Of a stretch of 64,000 nucleotides of DNA, positions 35,640 to 46,003 are shown in pieces. The DNA lies in the NCBI GenBank assembly GCA_019787685.1, contig JAHNUO010000014.1, positions 1,054,001 to 1,118,000 on the forward strand. Direction: 5' to 3'. The number at the start of each line of letters is the position of its first letter. Positions within the stretch are counted from its first letter, which is position 1. Source of the stretch: Chiua virens (Eukaryota; Basidiomycota; Agaricomycetes; Boletales; Boletaceae). A program made the position numbers and the translations under genes. A model generated the notes under the pieces. That model saw nothing but the letters and a program-made list of their open reading frames with translations, searched no databases and was not told where the DNA came from.

Positions 35640-37430
35640 AGGTGTTCGAGTCACGTCGCTCTCCATCGGTGATCACGCTCCCCCTGGGGTTGTTTCCCTC
35701 AACCTCACGGTAGCTAACAAGTGCGTGGCTCCGGATGGCTTTCCAAGAGTGTAAGTCAAAACAATTTTTGAGCCTGAAGATTCACTGAGCCGCTTAAGTG
35801 CCATTCTTGTTGCAAAAGGGGTCAAGGAACCTACGCTACCTGGTCCCGTCATCTCCGGGAATAAGGCACGTCGTAGTCCATTCCATCTCAGGAACCGGCC
35901 GTAATGTGATTTGCTCTTCAAGGGTGATAGATCCTTGATAGACGTCACCGACGAATTGACTGACACAAGCATGCTCACCGGAACTTCGATTGTCAGTGCC
36001 CGTGACCCCCTTGAAACTGCCGCTTATTTCTGATCCGCGTTGTGTTCATAGCACTGGGATGGTCTCTCGCAACACCATTCCAACCAAATGGATGGTACAG
36101 CCTATGTCACGCAGCGCCCAATCTCCGGAAAATCCTTCTTGTACAACTTTACTGGTGTGCAATACTGTGACGGTCTCCGTGGAGCTTTCGTTATACGCGA
36201 TCCTGACGATCTTTACAGGAACCTATACGACTATGACAACGATTTTTGTCTGGCTATTCCATAAGATTGACGAAATGACTTACCCGTGATACACGTGGTA
36301 GACTCTACAATTATCAGCTTAATGGACTGGTATGCGCCGTGCTTTGATGTTAATTCTCGTACTAATCCCTCACAAGTATTATTACCGTTCTCCTGTCACG
36401 CCCTGACAAGTCTGGCCTGAATCGGTTCTCATTAAGTAATGAGCTGGGACTCCAAATGTCGACCCTCAGACCACCAACGTGACAACTACTACCTATTTGA
36501 ACGGGACGCTTCTAGGCTCGTTCGCGGAGCCTAACCCTCGACTTCTTCAACCCGAAGCAGACATCATGCTCAATGCGGTGTTGGGCAAAGACGATTCAAA
36601 CTACAGCTTCTTGATCAACGGTGTGCAATGCGTATCACCGACAGTCCCTGTTCTATTACAGATCATGAACAAGGAACTGAGCTGGGAGATCGATCCCACG
36701 CAATCTATTTATTTGCTTCCGAGGAACAAGACATTCGAGCTTACCTTCCACGTGGATGGTACTGGTGGTCGCCCCGTGAGTTCAATCAGTCTGAAACGCA
36801 AAGCGTTTAAGACTCCTTTCCTCCAATAGCATCCTTTCCACCTGCACGGCGTGGGTTACTTTCCTGGGATACGTTATCCATTGCTGACAACTGCGACAGC
36901 ATGATTTCGCCGTCATCAAGAGCGCTGATAGCGAATACCGGAATTGCGACAGACCTGACCGGATCAGACGACGTAGAGGACGGCGTGACCGCTCAGTTCA
37001 TCGCCGGCAATCCTGGCCTGTGGATTCTTCACTGATACGTGTACCATCCAAGGTCATCGAATGCCATTGGTTTCACATGCTTGATTCTTTGCAGCCACAT
37101 TGAATGGCATCTCTATGTGTAAGCCATCCTCGTGCTGCGTAGTCGTACGACGCATACTGACCTTCTCCCGTTTACAGTGGCATGGCCGTCGTCTTTGTCG
37201 AAAGCTATGCAGACATACGCGTTGATCAACCTTTCGACAGTGAGTCCAATCTAGTTTGCGTGTCGCCGTTAGTGCTCAATCGTTTTGGTAGATGCCACGC
37301 GGGACCTTTGCCCGCATTACAACCCAACTGAAACCTTTACTCTGCCGCCTCCAAGGGAGACTGCCAGATTATACTTCCCTTCGACGACATCGCTTTGCAT
37401 GCCTACTCCGTTTGTAAAGAGGGTTGTTTA
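35640..37430 (+). pseudogene. Laccase-like multicopper oxidase pseudogene
   Basis: Laccase exons appear in order: GVVSLNLTVANKCVAPDGF near 35690; ILVAKGVK...LPGPVISGNK near 35805; SLIDVTDELTDTSMLTGTSI near 35930; then HWDGLSQHHSNQMDGTAYVT from 36052, SGKSFLYNFTGVQYCDGLRG, FVIRDPDDLYRN and STIISLMDWYAP; later TVPVLLQIMNKE, PFHLHG (36834-36850) and HCHIEWHL split by an intron near 37030-37090. The copper ligand motif HWHG reads HWDG. The HSH motif before QYCDGLRG is deleted. The donor after the HC codon pair is AT where GT is expected. Frame changes occur between several blocks. Secreted laccases oxidise phenols; this copy cannot bind its full copper set. Confidence 0.85.
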
Positions 37431-38932
37431 ATCCACCCTCCTGCCGCTAGGACATCCTTACGCCCCTTCACATCGAAGACTGGAGTGATTATGATTGGAC
37501 GACCCTAGAATTTCTCCACACATGATGGACGTCATGCTGGTTTAGATGTATAGATACATTGCTCTCTTGCATTGTGCATATCACTTGTAGTATTCTACTC
37601 ATAATGCGCACGGACTTGAACGGACTTTGGTAGCTAGATACACTCGATGTATTTGAGGACTGCGACCTGTCAATGACAAATGATCGGACAACCAGACGCC
37701 TGCTTATTCACATTTCGAAAGAGTCGCGTTCCCTTCGAGTTATGAGGCCTCCTCGCATGCCTTTTGTGAGTAAAGAAGCATGACAAACGTTGAGCAGCAG
37801 GTCCCCCTGCGTGGAGTCGCAAAATGAACGAACCAATCGCACACTTTCGGACAAGTCGGACACTGTCATGCAGGCCCAGGGTTCAAAGTCAGGAATGTGA
37901 CAGGTGCAACATCGCTTACTAGTAAATTCACGTCAGTCACAATGGTGATGTACTTCTGACGCAGTCATCAGGTTACTCAACAGTTCCCGATTGCGCAAGG
38001 GTTCGACGTTTCACGAGCGGGCTCGAGCTCGAGTGCGACAATGGATTCCTTTGGCCATTTCTTGGCGATAGCTATCATCACACGGTGCCGCTAGCGCATG
38101 TAGTAAACTGTACAGTTCACTGGCAATGGCTCGCAGTGATCGGCAAGTTACACAACCCCGTGCGAACGTCCCTTGACGATTCCAACCCTTCAGTACCTGG
38201 TCACGGCGCATCCTCAATTTAACAGTGACTTGTCCTCGAGGTCCATACTAGTAGCAGCTAAGTATGATTCAAAAGGCACTGGCAATCATACCATGTGCAA
38301 TACCTTTAATTGGAAGAGAAGTTGGGTGATACTAGTTTGGAGAATGGGGTCATCGACGGTGATGGTCAACCTGCAAAAGTATCACCACTTCCTAAACCGA
38401 CAAGTTGATGGTATTACATCACTGCTGCCAAATGCAAATCTAGTTCAACGTTGCCAACCTGCATGTCAACCTCGAATTCATCAAACCGTGACTACCCTTG
38501 ATGTGTTGTTCAAACTGCAGGGATTTGATGACCAACCCAATTTGCACTGGAAACCTGTACAGAGTTATTCTCTGAAACGCTGGCACAGTGTCGGACCGGT
38601 CAAGTCGCAAAGCGTACTTGTCAGAGACATTATTCATTATCAGCAAGTCCAGGTTGTCTAGCTATGCCAGCGAACCAAATCTGATAAGCCAGTTTGGAGG
38701 CATACTATGAGGGACCGTATTGGACAAAATTATTGGCTTAGTTTTAGTGTGTTTTAGGTCTAGTCTTGTGCCTAAACTTGAAGCCAACTTTGTGATGATT
38801 TGGTACATCTGAACTTGCCCTAAGTTAGGCTCTTTTCCCGCCAATTGCCGAATATTCCTAGGTGAAGCGTGGGAGTACCTTGGTAAGCGAATTGACAACT
38901 ACCGAACTTCGTCGGCAATTACCTTGTGCAGA
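37431..38932. other. Long intergenic stretch, nothing recognised
   Basis: Between the laccase pseudogene and the H3-mimic gene I see no recognisable gene or repeat. A frame at 38173-38661 (plus) has no start context, motif or bias that would support it. The last few hundred bases presumably hold the promoter of the 38933 gene. Confidence 0.45.
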
Positions 38933-40453
38933 ATGCCACGGACGCTCCGAACCGCAAAGAAATCGACAGGAGGTTCGGGAAAGCGCAAGCAGATACCCAC
39001 TGAGGAATTGGATGGGAACGTTGGGAAACGTGTGCGCCTGGATGAGGCGCTGATATCTCGGGTACGTCGCAACTATATCACACATCATTAATCCGATTCA
39101 AGTGCTGTTGCAGTTCTGCTCTCTCTGTCAGGACGGGGGTGATCTCTTTTCTTGCCACCAGTGCCCACGCTTTGTCTGCACTCGCTGCATTGAAATACCT
39201 CATCAGCACCGCAGTACTGTAGCTGCTAATGACGTGCAGTTCACATGTGTATCCTGCCATTGGCTTCAAGAGCAGCGAATAGAATCGAATGCCCCCTACT
39301 TGGTAAGTCTTTTCTTTTCTTTTCTTATTGTGTTTTCACTGGCTGATGCAGCCGAGGGTTTTACTCGCAACGGACAACCTGTGTTGCCTTCTTTCTTGAG
39401 GGTAACCGGGTCTTTTGAGCTCGGAAGTTCCTCGCTGGTACAGAGTCCTCGGACTTTGTACATTAGCATTCACCTGGCTTCCCTCAGTATCACGGGACTC
39501 AGTCAGTTGATTGAGATTTCGTTGAGGCAGTATTTTCCTCGAGCTGGACTCGACTGCTTGACCCTCCCGTTTGATGTGGGGGCAGATGCTGCAATGGATC
39601 TGTGGCCTATCAACGTTGCATGCCACCTCCGGCCCCTTGCCTCCAGCTACGACAAAGTGGTTTTTCTGGTGACAAACCACACTGATGCAGATACGGGGGA
39701 CCTTTTCCTTGGGAGGGATGAGAATGGAGTGGAGCAAGCTGCTGAGGTTGATCAGGTGCGTGTTGTTTTAGTTTGAGTTTAAATTTCATTCTTCCAACAT
39801 CCCTGACAGTTTTTGAACTCCGTTCTGGGTCCCTTTGCGCCGTATCTCGGAGGATCCACCCTGTACTTCGTTTCGTGTGGGTCCATGGTCAATAACAAGG
39901 ACTCCTCCCTCAAGCTCCGCACCGCCATCCAGTCGTAAGTGATATTTATTTCACTTTGCATGTTCTGACACTGTTTAGTTTCAATATTCAGCATGTACTG
40001 GCCTTTGATGCTGCGCATCTGCAGGCCGTCACGGTTTCTGAGTTGTTAATACGCTTGACTTTGGGCACGGTTATCATGGGACATGAATTCGTGAAGTGCT
40101 TGGAGTCCAATCTGCAGGAGATGGGTGACCTTGGTCGTCATTCCTCGATTTTGCACTTCCACCAAGATCAGGTAATTCGTTACACCTGGGCCCACAAAAA
40201 TATCCAACCTTGGGGGGAGCGCACCCCGGTGCAATGCCCCCAATGTGGAATACTCCAAAAGTGGGAGCCTGTGTACTTGCCTAATAGCAACTATTCGTTC
40301 GAGTGTAAGAACGAAGCTTGCGGTGAGTGTGGCGGTCAAGGAGGGGACAAGAAGGTGGAAAGGTATGCTTTCTTGGTCAAACGTCCACAGTGTGAAGTCC
40401 TTCACAACAAGCGGAAGACACCTTGGGCCTGGCTCAAGGCGGTCATCACTTAA
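38933..40453 (+). CDS. Histone H3-tail mimic with PHD-like finger, possible caspase-like core and zinc ribbon
   Basis: Five exons join without a stop: 38933-39061, 39114-39302, 39357-39755, 39810-39934, 39979-40453 (phases 0,0,0,2), giving 438 residues. Residues 2-20 match the histone H3 tail colinearly without gaps: after PRT come TAKKSTGG and RKQ, where H3 has TARKSTGG and RKQ. Residues 44 to about 97 form a zinc finger, FCSLCQDGGDLFSCHQC then C..C and FTCVSCH, like a PHD finger. The middle has VVFLVTNHTDADTGDLFLG and, about 45 residues later, LYFVSCGSM, a spacing like the His/Cys pair of caspase/CHAT folds. The C-terminus has CPQCG and CKNEACGEC. I infer nuclear, chromatin-related action. 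Function is unknown. It belongs to an expanded mushroom family as I recall it; a paralog is at 57395. Confidence 0.75.
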
Positions 40454-40785
40454 CTTGTCACGTACTTGTACTTATTTTGTTGGCTGGCAATAGGTTGACT
40501 ATGTGTGGCATGTTTATAGTTTAAGGATCACCGTGCGGTCCAGGGATGTGTAGAGAGGTAAATATGCCAGTGCTTGAGTTATCCAGTGGGTCCGTACTCG
40601 CTGAGCGCCGCTTTTTTCTGTCTTAAAACGCTTTCTAAAGCTCCTTACATAAGTTGGCCATCAGGAAAAAGCTCACCCCATAAATAATGTATAATTATGC
40701 ATAAAATGCACAGGTCCCCATAAAAACCTGCACGTGGTATACACGTTATGGTGATGTTATATATGTAGATTATACTGGATTATGC

Positions 40786-42000
40786 AGATTTATGTCTACT
40801 ACGCTAGTGATAATGATACATGATGTATCATACAATGGTCATTGCAATGCAACCACAGTGGTGGTGGGACGCTCGCGGTACCGTCAGCATTGTCGTCGCC
40901 GTCATCGACATGGTGATTGGTGGCATGTACTTGCATCGCCGCCGACTTCCTCGTTGGTGGTGGTGGTGGCACACATAATCGTTGGGGTTGTTGTCCTCAT
41001 CATCCTCGCATCCTCGTGTTGTTGTCAGCGCTGTCCCCGCGTCATTGGATTTTCATTGTTCTCATATCCTCGCGTCGATGTGGTGGCACGGTCCATGCTG
41101 TCGCCGTCGCCATCGTTGTGGCGGTAGACCGCTGTCGCGTTTCCATCCTCGATGTCATCGCGGGACCACGTTGGTGGTAGTGGGGCTGATCCCGTTGTCA
41201 TCGGTGATGGTGTACTGACCCTGTCCATTGGTGGTGGTGGCACGCAGTTGTGTTGCTGCGCCCTCGATGTCGTTGTGGCGGTGCATCCAAGTGCCAGGCC
41301 GTCACTGTGATCTGTCGGTGGTGGCACGCTGTTGCGTCGCCCTCGCCCTCGTCGTAATGGCGCGTTGCTGCCGTCCTCGTGGTGGTTGCATGTCGCTGCA
41401 CCGTTGTCGTTGTCCCCACGGTGGTGGGGGGCACGCATTGGCGCCGCCGTCATGACGGCGTGTCGCTGCCGTTGTCGTCGACGTTGCTGTGGTGGCACAA
41501 CGTCGCCGTCGTGGTGGTGAGTCGTTGTCGTTGCGGTGTGGCACGCTGTTGCATCGCCCTCGCCCTTGACGTCGCTGCCGTTGTCGTGGGTGGTGGTGCC
41601 ACGCCGTCGTGGTAGTGGCGGTGGACATCGCTGTCGTGCAGTGAGGAGTCGTCGTCGTTGTAGTGTGGCACTGTGCTGTTGCGTTGCCCTCGCCCTCGCC
41701 CTCGCCCTCGTCGTCGTCGTCGTCGTCGTGACAGCGTATTGGTGCCATCCTCGTCGTTGTGGCATGACGCTGCTGCCGCCACTGTCATGGTGGTGCCACT
41801 TCATTGTCATTGTCGATGTGGTTGTAGTCTTTGTCGTCGTCACAGTCGTCGTTGTCATTGTGGCGGCATACCGTCGTGTTTTCCTCGCCCTCGATGTTGT
41901 CGTTATGGTGGTGGTGGTGGGCTTGGTGGCATGGTACTGGCCTCGTTGTGTCGCCGTAGTGGTTATGATGGTGGTAGCATGTTGACGTGGTAGCGTGCAG
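40786..42000. repeat. GTC/GTT trinucleotide-like degenerate satellite
   Basis: About 1.2 kb dominated by GTCGTCGTT, GTGGTGG and CGCCCTCGCC words. A phrase like GTGGCACGCTGTTGCRTCGCCCTCG recurs near 41085, 41245, 41325, 41538, 41665 and 41865 at irregular spacing of about 75 to 210 bp. The strong three-base bias opens very long Thr/His/Arg-rich frames on the minus strand (41025-42086) and Val/Cys/Ser-rich ones on the plus strand. None has a start context or family, so I reject them as genes. Confidence 0.8.
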
Positions 42001-42229
42001 CTGCGCCACCATACCCGTACAAATCCCAGGCTGGGGGAAAAAGGGGGGGAGAGAAGCAGTGCCCATAAACATACGGGATCACTCACCTTTGGAATTTGGA
42101 GGAGAGGGAAGCAAGAAACAATTGATAAAGTGCCTACTGTTGAATTAGGGATCGAACGCTAGTCACATGATCATTTTGCTTTGCAAAATTTCAGCGAAGT
42201 GCCATTCATTGCCTCAGCCTCCCATTCCC

Positions 42230-42420
42230 TCAATGTCGACTCGGTGATGCATGATCATGATGGACGACACCACGACGCGACGCAACACGACGTGATGTGC
42301 CACTATGACAACGACAACGACGCGACACGACGCGACGTGCCACAACAACAGCAACAATGACGACGCGTCCACCTGTCTCGTCAGTTGGCCACCAACCTCC
42401 TCCCTCTCCACCACCACGGA
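42230..42420. repeat. CGAC-rich repeat related to 1-870
   Basis: The block contains ACGACGCGACGCAACACGAC, ACGTGATGTGCCAC and CGACACGACGCGACGTGCCA, close to the words of the left-end array. It is short, has no hairpin of comparable length, and is followed by a CCTCCCTCTCCACCACC pyrimidine run as in the left array. Confidence 0.6.
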
Positions 42421-43089
42421 CCCAGACGACGCAGGTATCCATGCACTCAGTGGCCTGCTTGCTATGGCAGTAGTACTTTTTGTCCTTGTTATACTTCATC
42501 TGTTTGTCGATTGAATAACTCCACGACAATAGTAGATTTTCTTAATTAACTACCTTTATAACTACTCAAAGGCAACTGAACATGCGGCATCATGAGTTGT
42601 AGATATGTAGCATTATATCTTATTATGACTATTATGTATACTTTATATGTCGATATGTATAACTTAGTAACGATTATGGTGCGAGCTTTTTCCTGATGGG
42701 CCACGTTGTAGTTTCGTGGTAGTAACTGTGTACATTTATACCAGTACGCTACTACTAAGTGGAATGGATGCAACTAGACGAGCTGAGCCGATAAAAAAAA
42801 CTAGCTGGGTTGATAGCGGGAGGGCTGCAAATATCCGATATGTGCGAGGACGAAAAGCGCAGTGATCAGCGAAGATCCGCAGAGAATTTTTGAGACCCAG
42901 CTGAGCGAATCTCAGCCCCAGGAATATATGTGCGACAGTCTCGTGACATTTGTGACGTTTCCACTCGCGTACTATTTCATTCCCCAACACTGGCAGTGAC
43001 AGTTGCCTAGTGTTGTTTGCCTCGCATTTTGCAGCTCCTCGCGACACGTCACCCCATACTTTTTTGGTACAGTAACCTAGAGTCTTCAC
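42421..43089. other. AT-rich upstream region of the TET/JBP gene
   Basis: No gene is seen. The stretch is AT-rich between 42460 and 42680 and probably contains the promoter of the gene starting at 43090. A minus-strand frame at 42736-43089 has no support. Confidence 0.4.
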
Positions 43090-44417
43090 ATGGAAAAGAA
43101 TCTGGCGGATCGCTTGTTACATCAACTGCGCATGGTTCTCCAGGAGACAACTCGAGGCCTTGTTTTCCTGGATGGCTTAGCCAACACAAAGAAGATACAA
43201 AAACCTAGGTATTTCGTTCTCTTTACGTTGGCTTTTTTTGTTTTCACTGTCTGAGAAACTTTCCAGACTGAGGGCCAGAGGCTTGGTGGAGATTTTGAGC
43301 CAAAATTTAGACCAGCAACCTTGTTCTGTCACTTCGGGCTTGGCGGACGTCGAAGTGAAGCGCTGTGCTGCCTTGATTGCGGCCGCCTTCTTCAACCCAC
43401 GTAAGTAGGTACGGCAGTTTAAAATGCTGCGCGGCTGATTGTGTTAGTCCCAGTTAATTGGGATTACGACAGGTTTGTTGAATCAGAGGCCAGGAGGTCT
43501 ACCAAGTATTTCCGGGTCCACAGTTTGGGTTCCATAACCAAACCCTCCACAATTGTGGACCTGCACGGCAGAATTTTGGCCTGGTACCTCCCAGAGTTAC
43601 TTCTCCCTCACCAAGTGGTGCGTCCTTCAGGTAATAGTGAATGGGATCAAGCTCATGTCCAAGGTAGGAACAGTGGAATAGTTCCATTTTGATGTTGCGA
43701 GATCTACTAGATTTATCTGGCCCAGAAAGTGGTTCCTCTTGGCGATCTCAAGGGTTTCTCACGGGCAATACCTCTGTATTTGGCATTGGGAGGCTTGTCA
43801 TCTCAGTTGGCAGGTTGATTCAGGGTCACAAAGTGGGTTTTGGTTGTCTTATCTCGTAGGACCTTGTTGACCAAGAAAGTAAGCGTCTCGTTGATCCAAT
43901 TTACCCCTCACCTTCCCTCAAATGTGATGAGATTCAAAAATGGCTCTGCGTCATAGAGCCATTGGAGCAGCTCCTGGATGCCGTTCTCAGGGTGGTACAT
44001 CCTGAGATGTGGGCAGCAAATCAGGCAGCCACCGAGTTGTTGATTAAACAGTTAAAGGAGCCCATCCCAATATGGCCGAGTTGTTATCCTGGTATGGATG
44101 TCATTGTCAACCGTGTAACGCAAAAGCACTGTGACCTGGGTGGTGCTACCTCCTTTTATGACCACTTGATAAGCTTAGGTCAGGGTCATGATGCCAAACT
44201 TTGCCTGGATGATCTTCAAGCAGAGTTTGCTTATTTGCCAGGAACCAGTATTCTGTTTGCCGGAAAGGGGTTGGCCCACTCGGTGCCAATGTGGTCCAAG
44301 GGGGAGAGGGTAGTCATTGCACATTATTCCAAGGATGATGTACACGACAGGCTGGAGGTCAAGCGACCATCACTACCCTCCCAGTTACAGTGGTTGCTAA
44401 TCCATAACCATAACTAA
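43090..44417 (+). CDS. TET/JBP-family 2-oxoglutarate/Fe(II) dioxygenase
   Basis: TET/JBP enzymes oxidise methylpyrimidines in DNA and are expanded in basidiomycetes. Exon 1 (43090-43208) starts MEKNLADRLLHQLRMVLQE. Exon 2 is 43267-43400 and exon 3 starts at 43448 (phases 2 then 1). Exon 3 holds the family signature STIVDLHGRILAWYLPELLL. After two or three further small introns between 43618 and about 43860 comes the catalytic part. It has the HxD iron ligands in RVTQKHCDLGG (about 44127), the distal His in GLAHSVPMW (about 44275) and the 2-oxoglutarate Arg in GERVVIAHYSKDD. The stop is at 44417. All key residues are present, so it may be active. The small-exon boundaries in the middle are not certain. 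No KDZ transposase is visible nearby, although such genes often travel with KDZ elements. Confidence 0.8.
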
Positions 44418-44539
44418 GCTTGCATTTATTTGGGGAATTGAATTGTTTACTCAGGTAACTCGACTTGAGATTCCGTCTACAATTTCTTCGCCCGACACAA
44501 TAATATAAGTTCCTCAGGCTCTTGGTAAGTCTGATCTAG

Positions 44540-45005
44540 ATGGCACGTAGCTGCTGTACCTTTGTCTGTTTGGGCCTTGGCATTGCTGGACTGAGAAAAC
44601 TTCACGGAAAGAACCTTGTCGATGGGTTCTCACTCCAACAAAGCCTGCAGGACTTCGAGTGCGAGGCTTGTATTAAATCGAAAATTACGCGGCAACCGCT
44701 ACCAAAGACGGTCAGCCCGCAAATACGAAAACCGGGCGACCTCACTCACTCAGATGTTTGGGGCCCAGCCCGAGTTCCATCTTCACAAGGATACCGGTAC
44801 TATATTTCTTTCGTGGACGATGAATCGCGACACGCCACGATCAGCTTCATGAAAACGAAAGATGAAGCTCCTAATAAGGTAAAACAATATGTAGTATGGG
44901 CACGTACCCAAAGCAATCCGTGCCGATAACGGACAAGAATATGTCAATAAAAACTTACAGACATGGTGTCTCGATAAGGGAATCGAGCTCCAAACAACTG
45001 CTCCT
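44540..45005 (+). mobile_element. Ty1/copia integrase fragment
   Basis: The fragment carries a GAG-pre-integrase/zinc part (LRKLHGKNLVDGF, ECEACIKSKITRQPLPK) and the start of the integrase core. It has LTHSDVWGPARVPSSQGYRY (first Asp) and, after a frame change near 44925, RADNGQEYVNKNLQTWCLDK (second Asp). It ends at a stop at about 45005 before the catalytic Glu. Reverse transcriptase, RNase H and LTRs are not present. It is a short dead remnant starting about 120 bp after the TET/JBP stop. Confidence 0.75.
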
Positions 45006-45205
45006 TAGAGTCCGTAGAATGTATATGACATGGTCCGAAGGAAAAATTATGAGTTTGAAATTTTCGGAATTCTGGGTGCTAGTGTAGGCCATCGGGATTT
45101 GGTCCTGGATAGGACTGATGTAATTTTGATGTGCGGGATCCACTCAGTAAACAGAAAACTGATTATATTTCAAGCAGGGACAGGAGTACTACGATAAAAA
45201 GCTGT

Positions 45206-45850
45206 CTAGGGATCATTAGGGGGTATCTTTGCCCCTGATTTTATTGCGGCTAAATCCTGCTCGGCGTAAAGTAAAATCAAAATGGCTGTCCCTACCTCGA
45301 TGTTGAACATGCTCTGCAGATCAGAGAGCTGAATATACTTGCAAAGTAGCTGTGATAATTGGACAAAACCCTTCGCCCTCATGACCTCCCCAAATGGAGC
45401 AAATTTGATCCCATGTCGATTACGTGCTGGGTGTTGATCGAGATACACAAGCCATGATACGAGGTCAGGATCATAATCAATCAACGTAGTCGTTGCACTT
45501 GATGTTGATGTGGTCGTAGCACTTGAAGTTACCATATTTGGTCCAGAAGGCAGAGACGTGTTGGTCACCATGGGCGAATAGGCAGGTGAGGGTGATGGCC
45601 CTGAGGGAACAGGGGAAGGCGAGAGAGAACGACTTTGGTCGAGAGTGATGTTTGGGGCGCACAGCATTCTGTTACCCCATGCTGGCCCAGGTGGTAAGAT
45701 GTAGGGATAAGGATATCCACCCATCGGAAGAACCTGGGGCTGCTTTGCGACTTGAACCGCTTGATGGCTACGTGGCCACATACCCTGGAATTGAACTGTC
45801 TGGAGCCGGTCTTCCGTGGTTGCATTCCCGTCTATCTATGTACCGCACAT
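45206..45850 (-). CDS. Hypothetical protein with C-terminal SAM-like helical domain
   Basis: An open frame from an ATG at 45781 or slightly upstream gives about 191 residues. A Pro/Ser/Thr-rich N-terminal half (SLSPSPVPSGPSPSPAYSP) precedes a helical domain: DPDLVSWLVYLDQHPARNRH, FGEVMRAKGFVQLSQLL, LQSMFNIEVGTAILILLYAEQD. The helical part resembles small SAM-like domains at the C-terminus of uncharacterised basidiomycete proteins. The stop is at 45206. An upstream exon is possible near 45850-45950. Function is unknown. Confidence 0.45.
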
Positions 45851-46003
45851 AAGTATCAACGGTTAGTGTAAACAGAACCCAGATTGGTACGTACAATTTC
45901 AACAGTCCAGGCCAACAGCAAGCTATTGGTCAGAACGTAACAATCGCTTGAACCCTCCTCGCACCAGCACATCACAGGGGTATTAGGCGACTTTGTATGC
46001 ACA

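Noticed and set aside
41025..42086. A 353-codon Thr/His-rich frame on the minus strand
   Set aside because: It is the translation of a GTC/GTT-biased satellite; similar frames open on the other strand and nothing resembles a protein family.
42131..42225. Possible tRNA-derived SINE head on the minus strand with B box GTTCGATCC
   Set aside because: The B box is good, but the T-stem does not pair and no A box at the right distance or poly-A/T tail is convincing.
38933..44417. Interpretation of the TET/JBP gene as cargo of a KDZ element
   Set aside because: Plausible from the literature, but I see no KDZ transposase or CxC-type cysteine cluster in the window, so it is not annotated as such.
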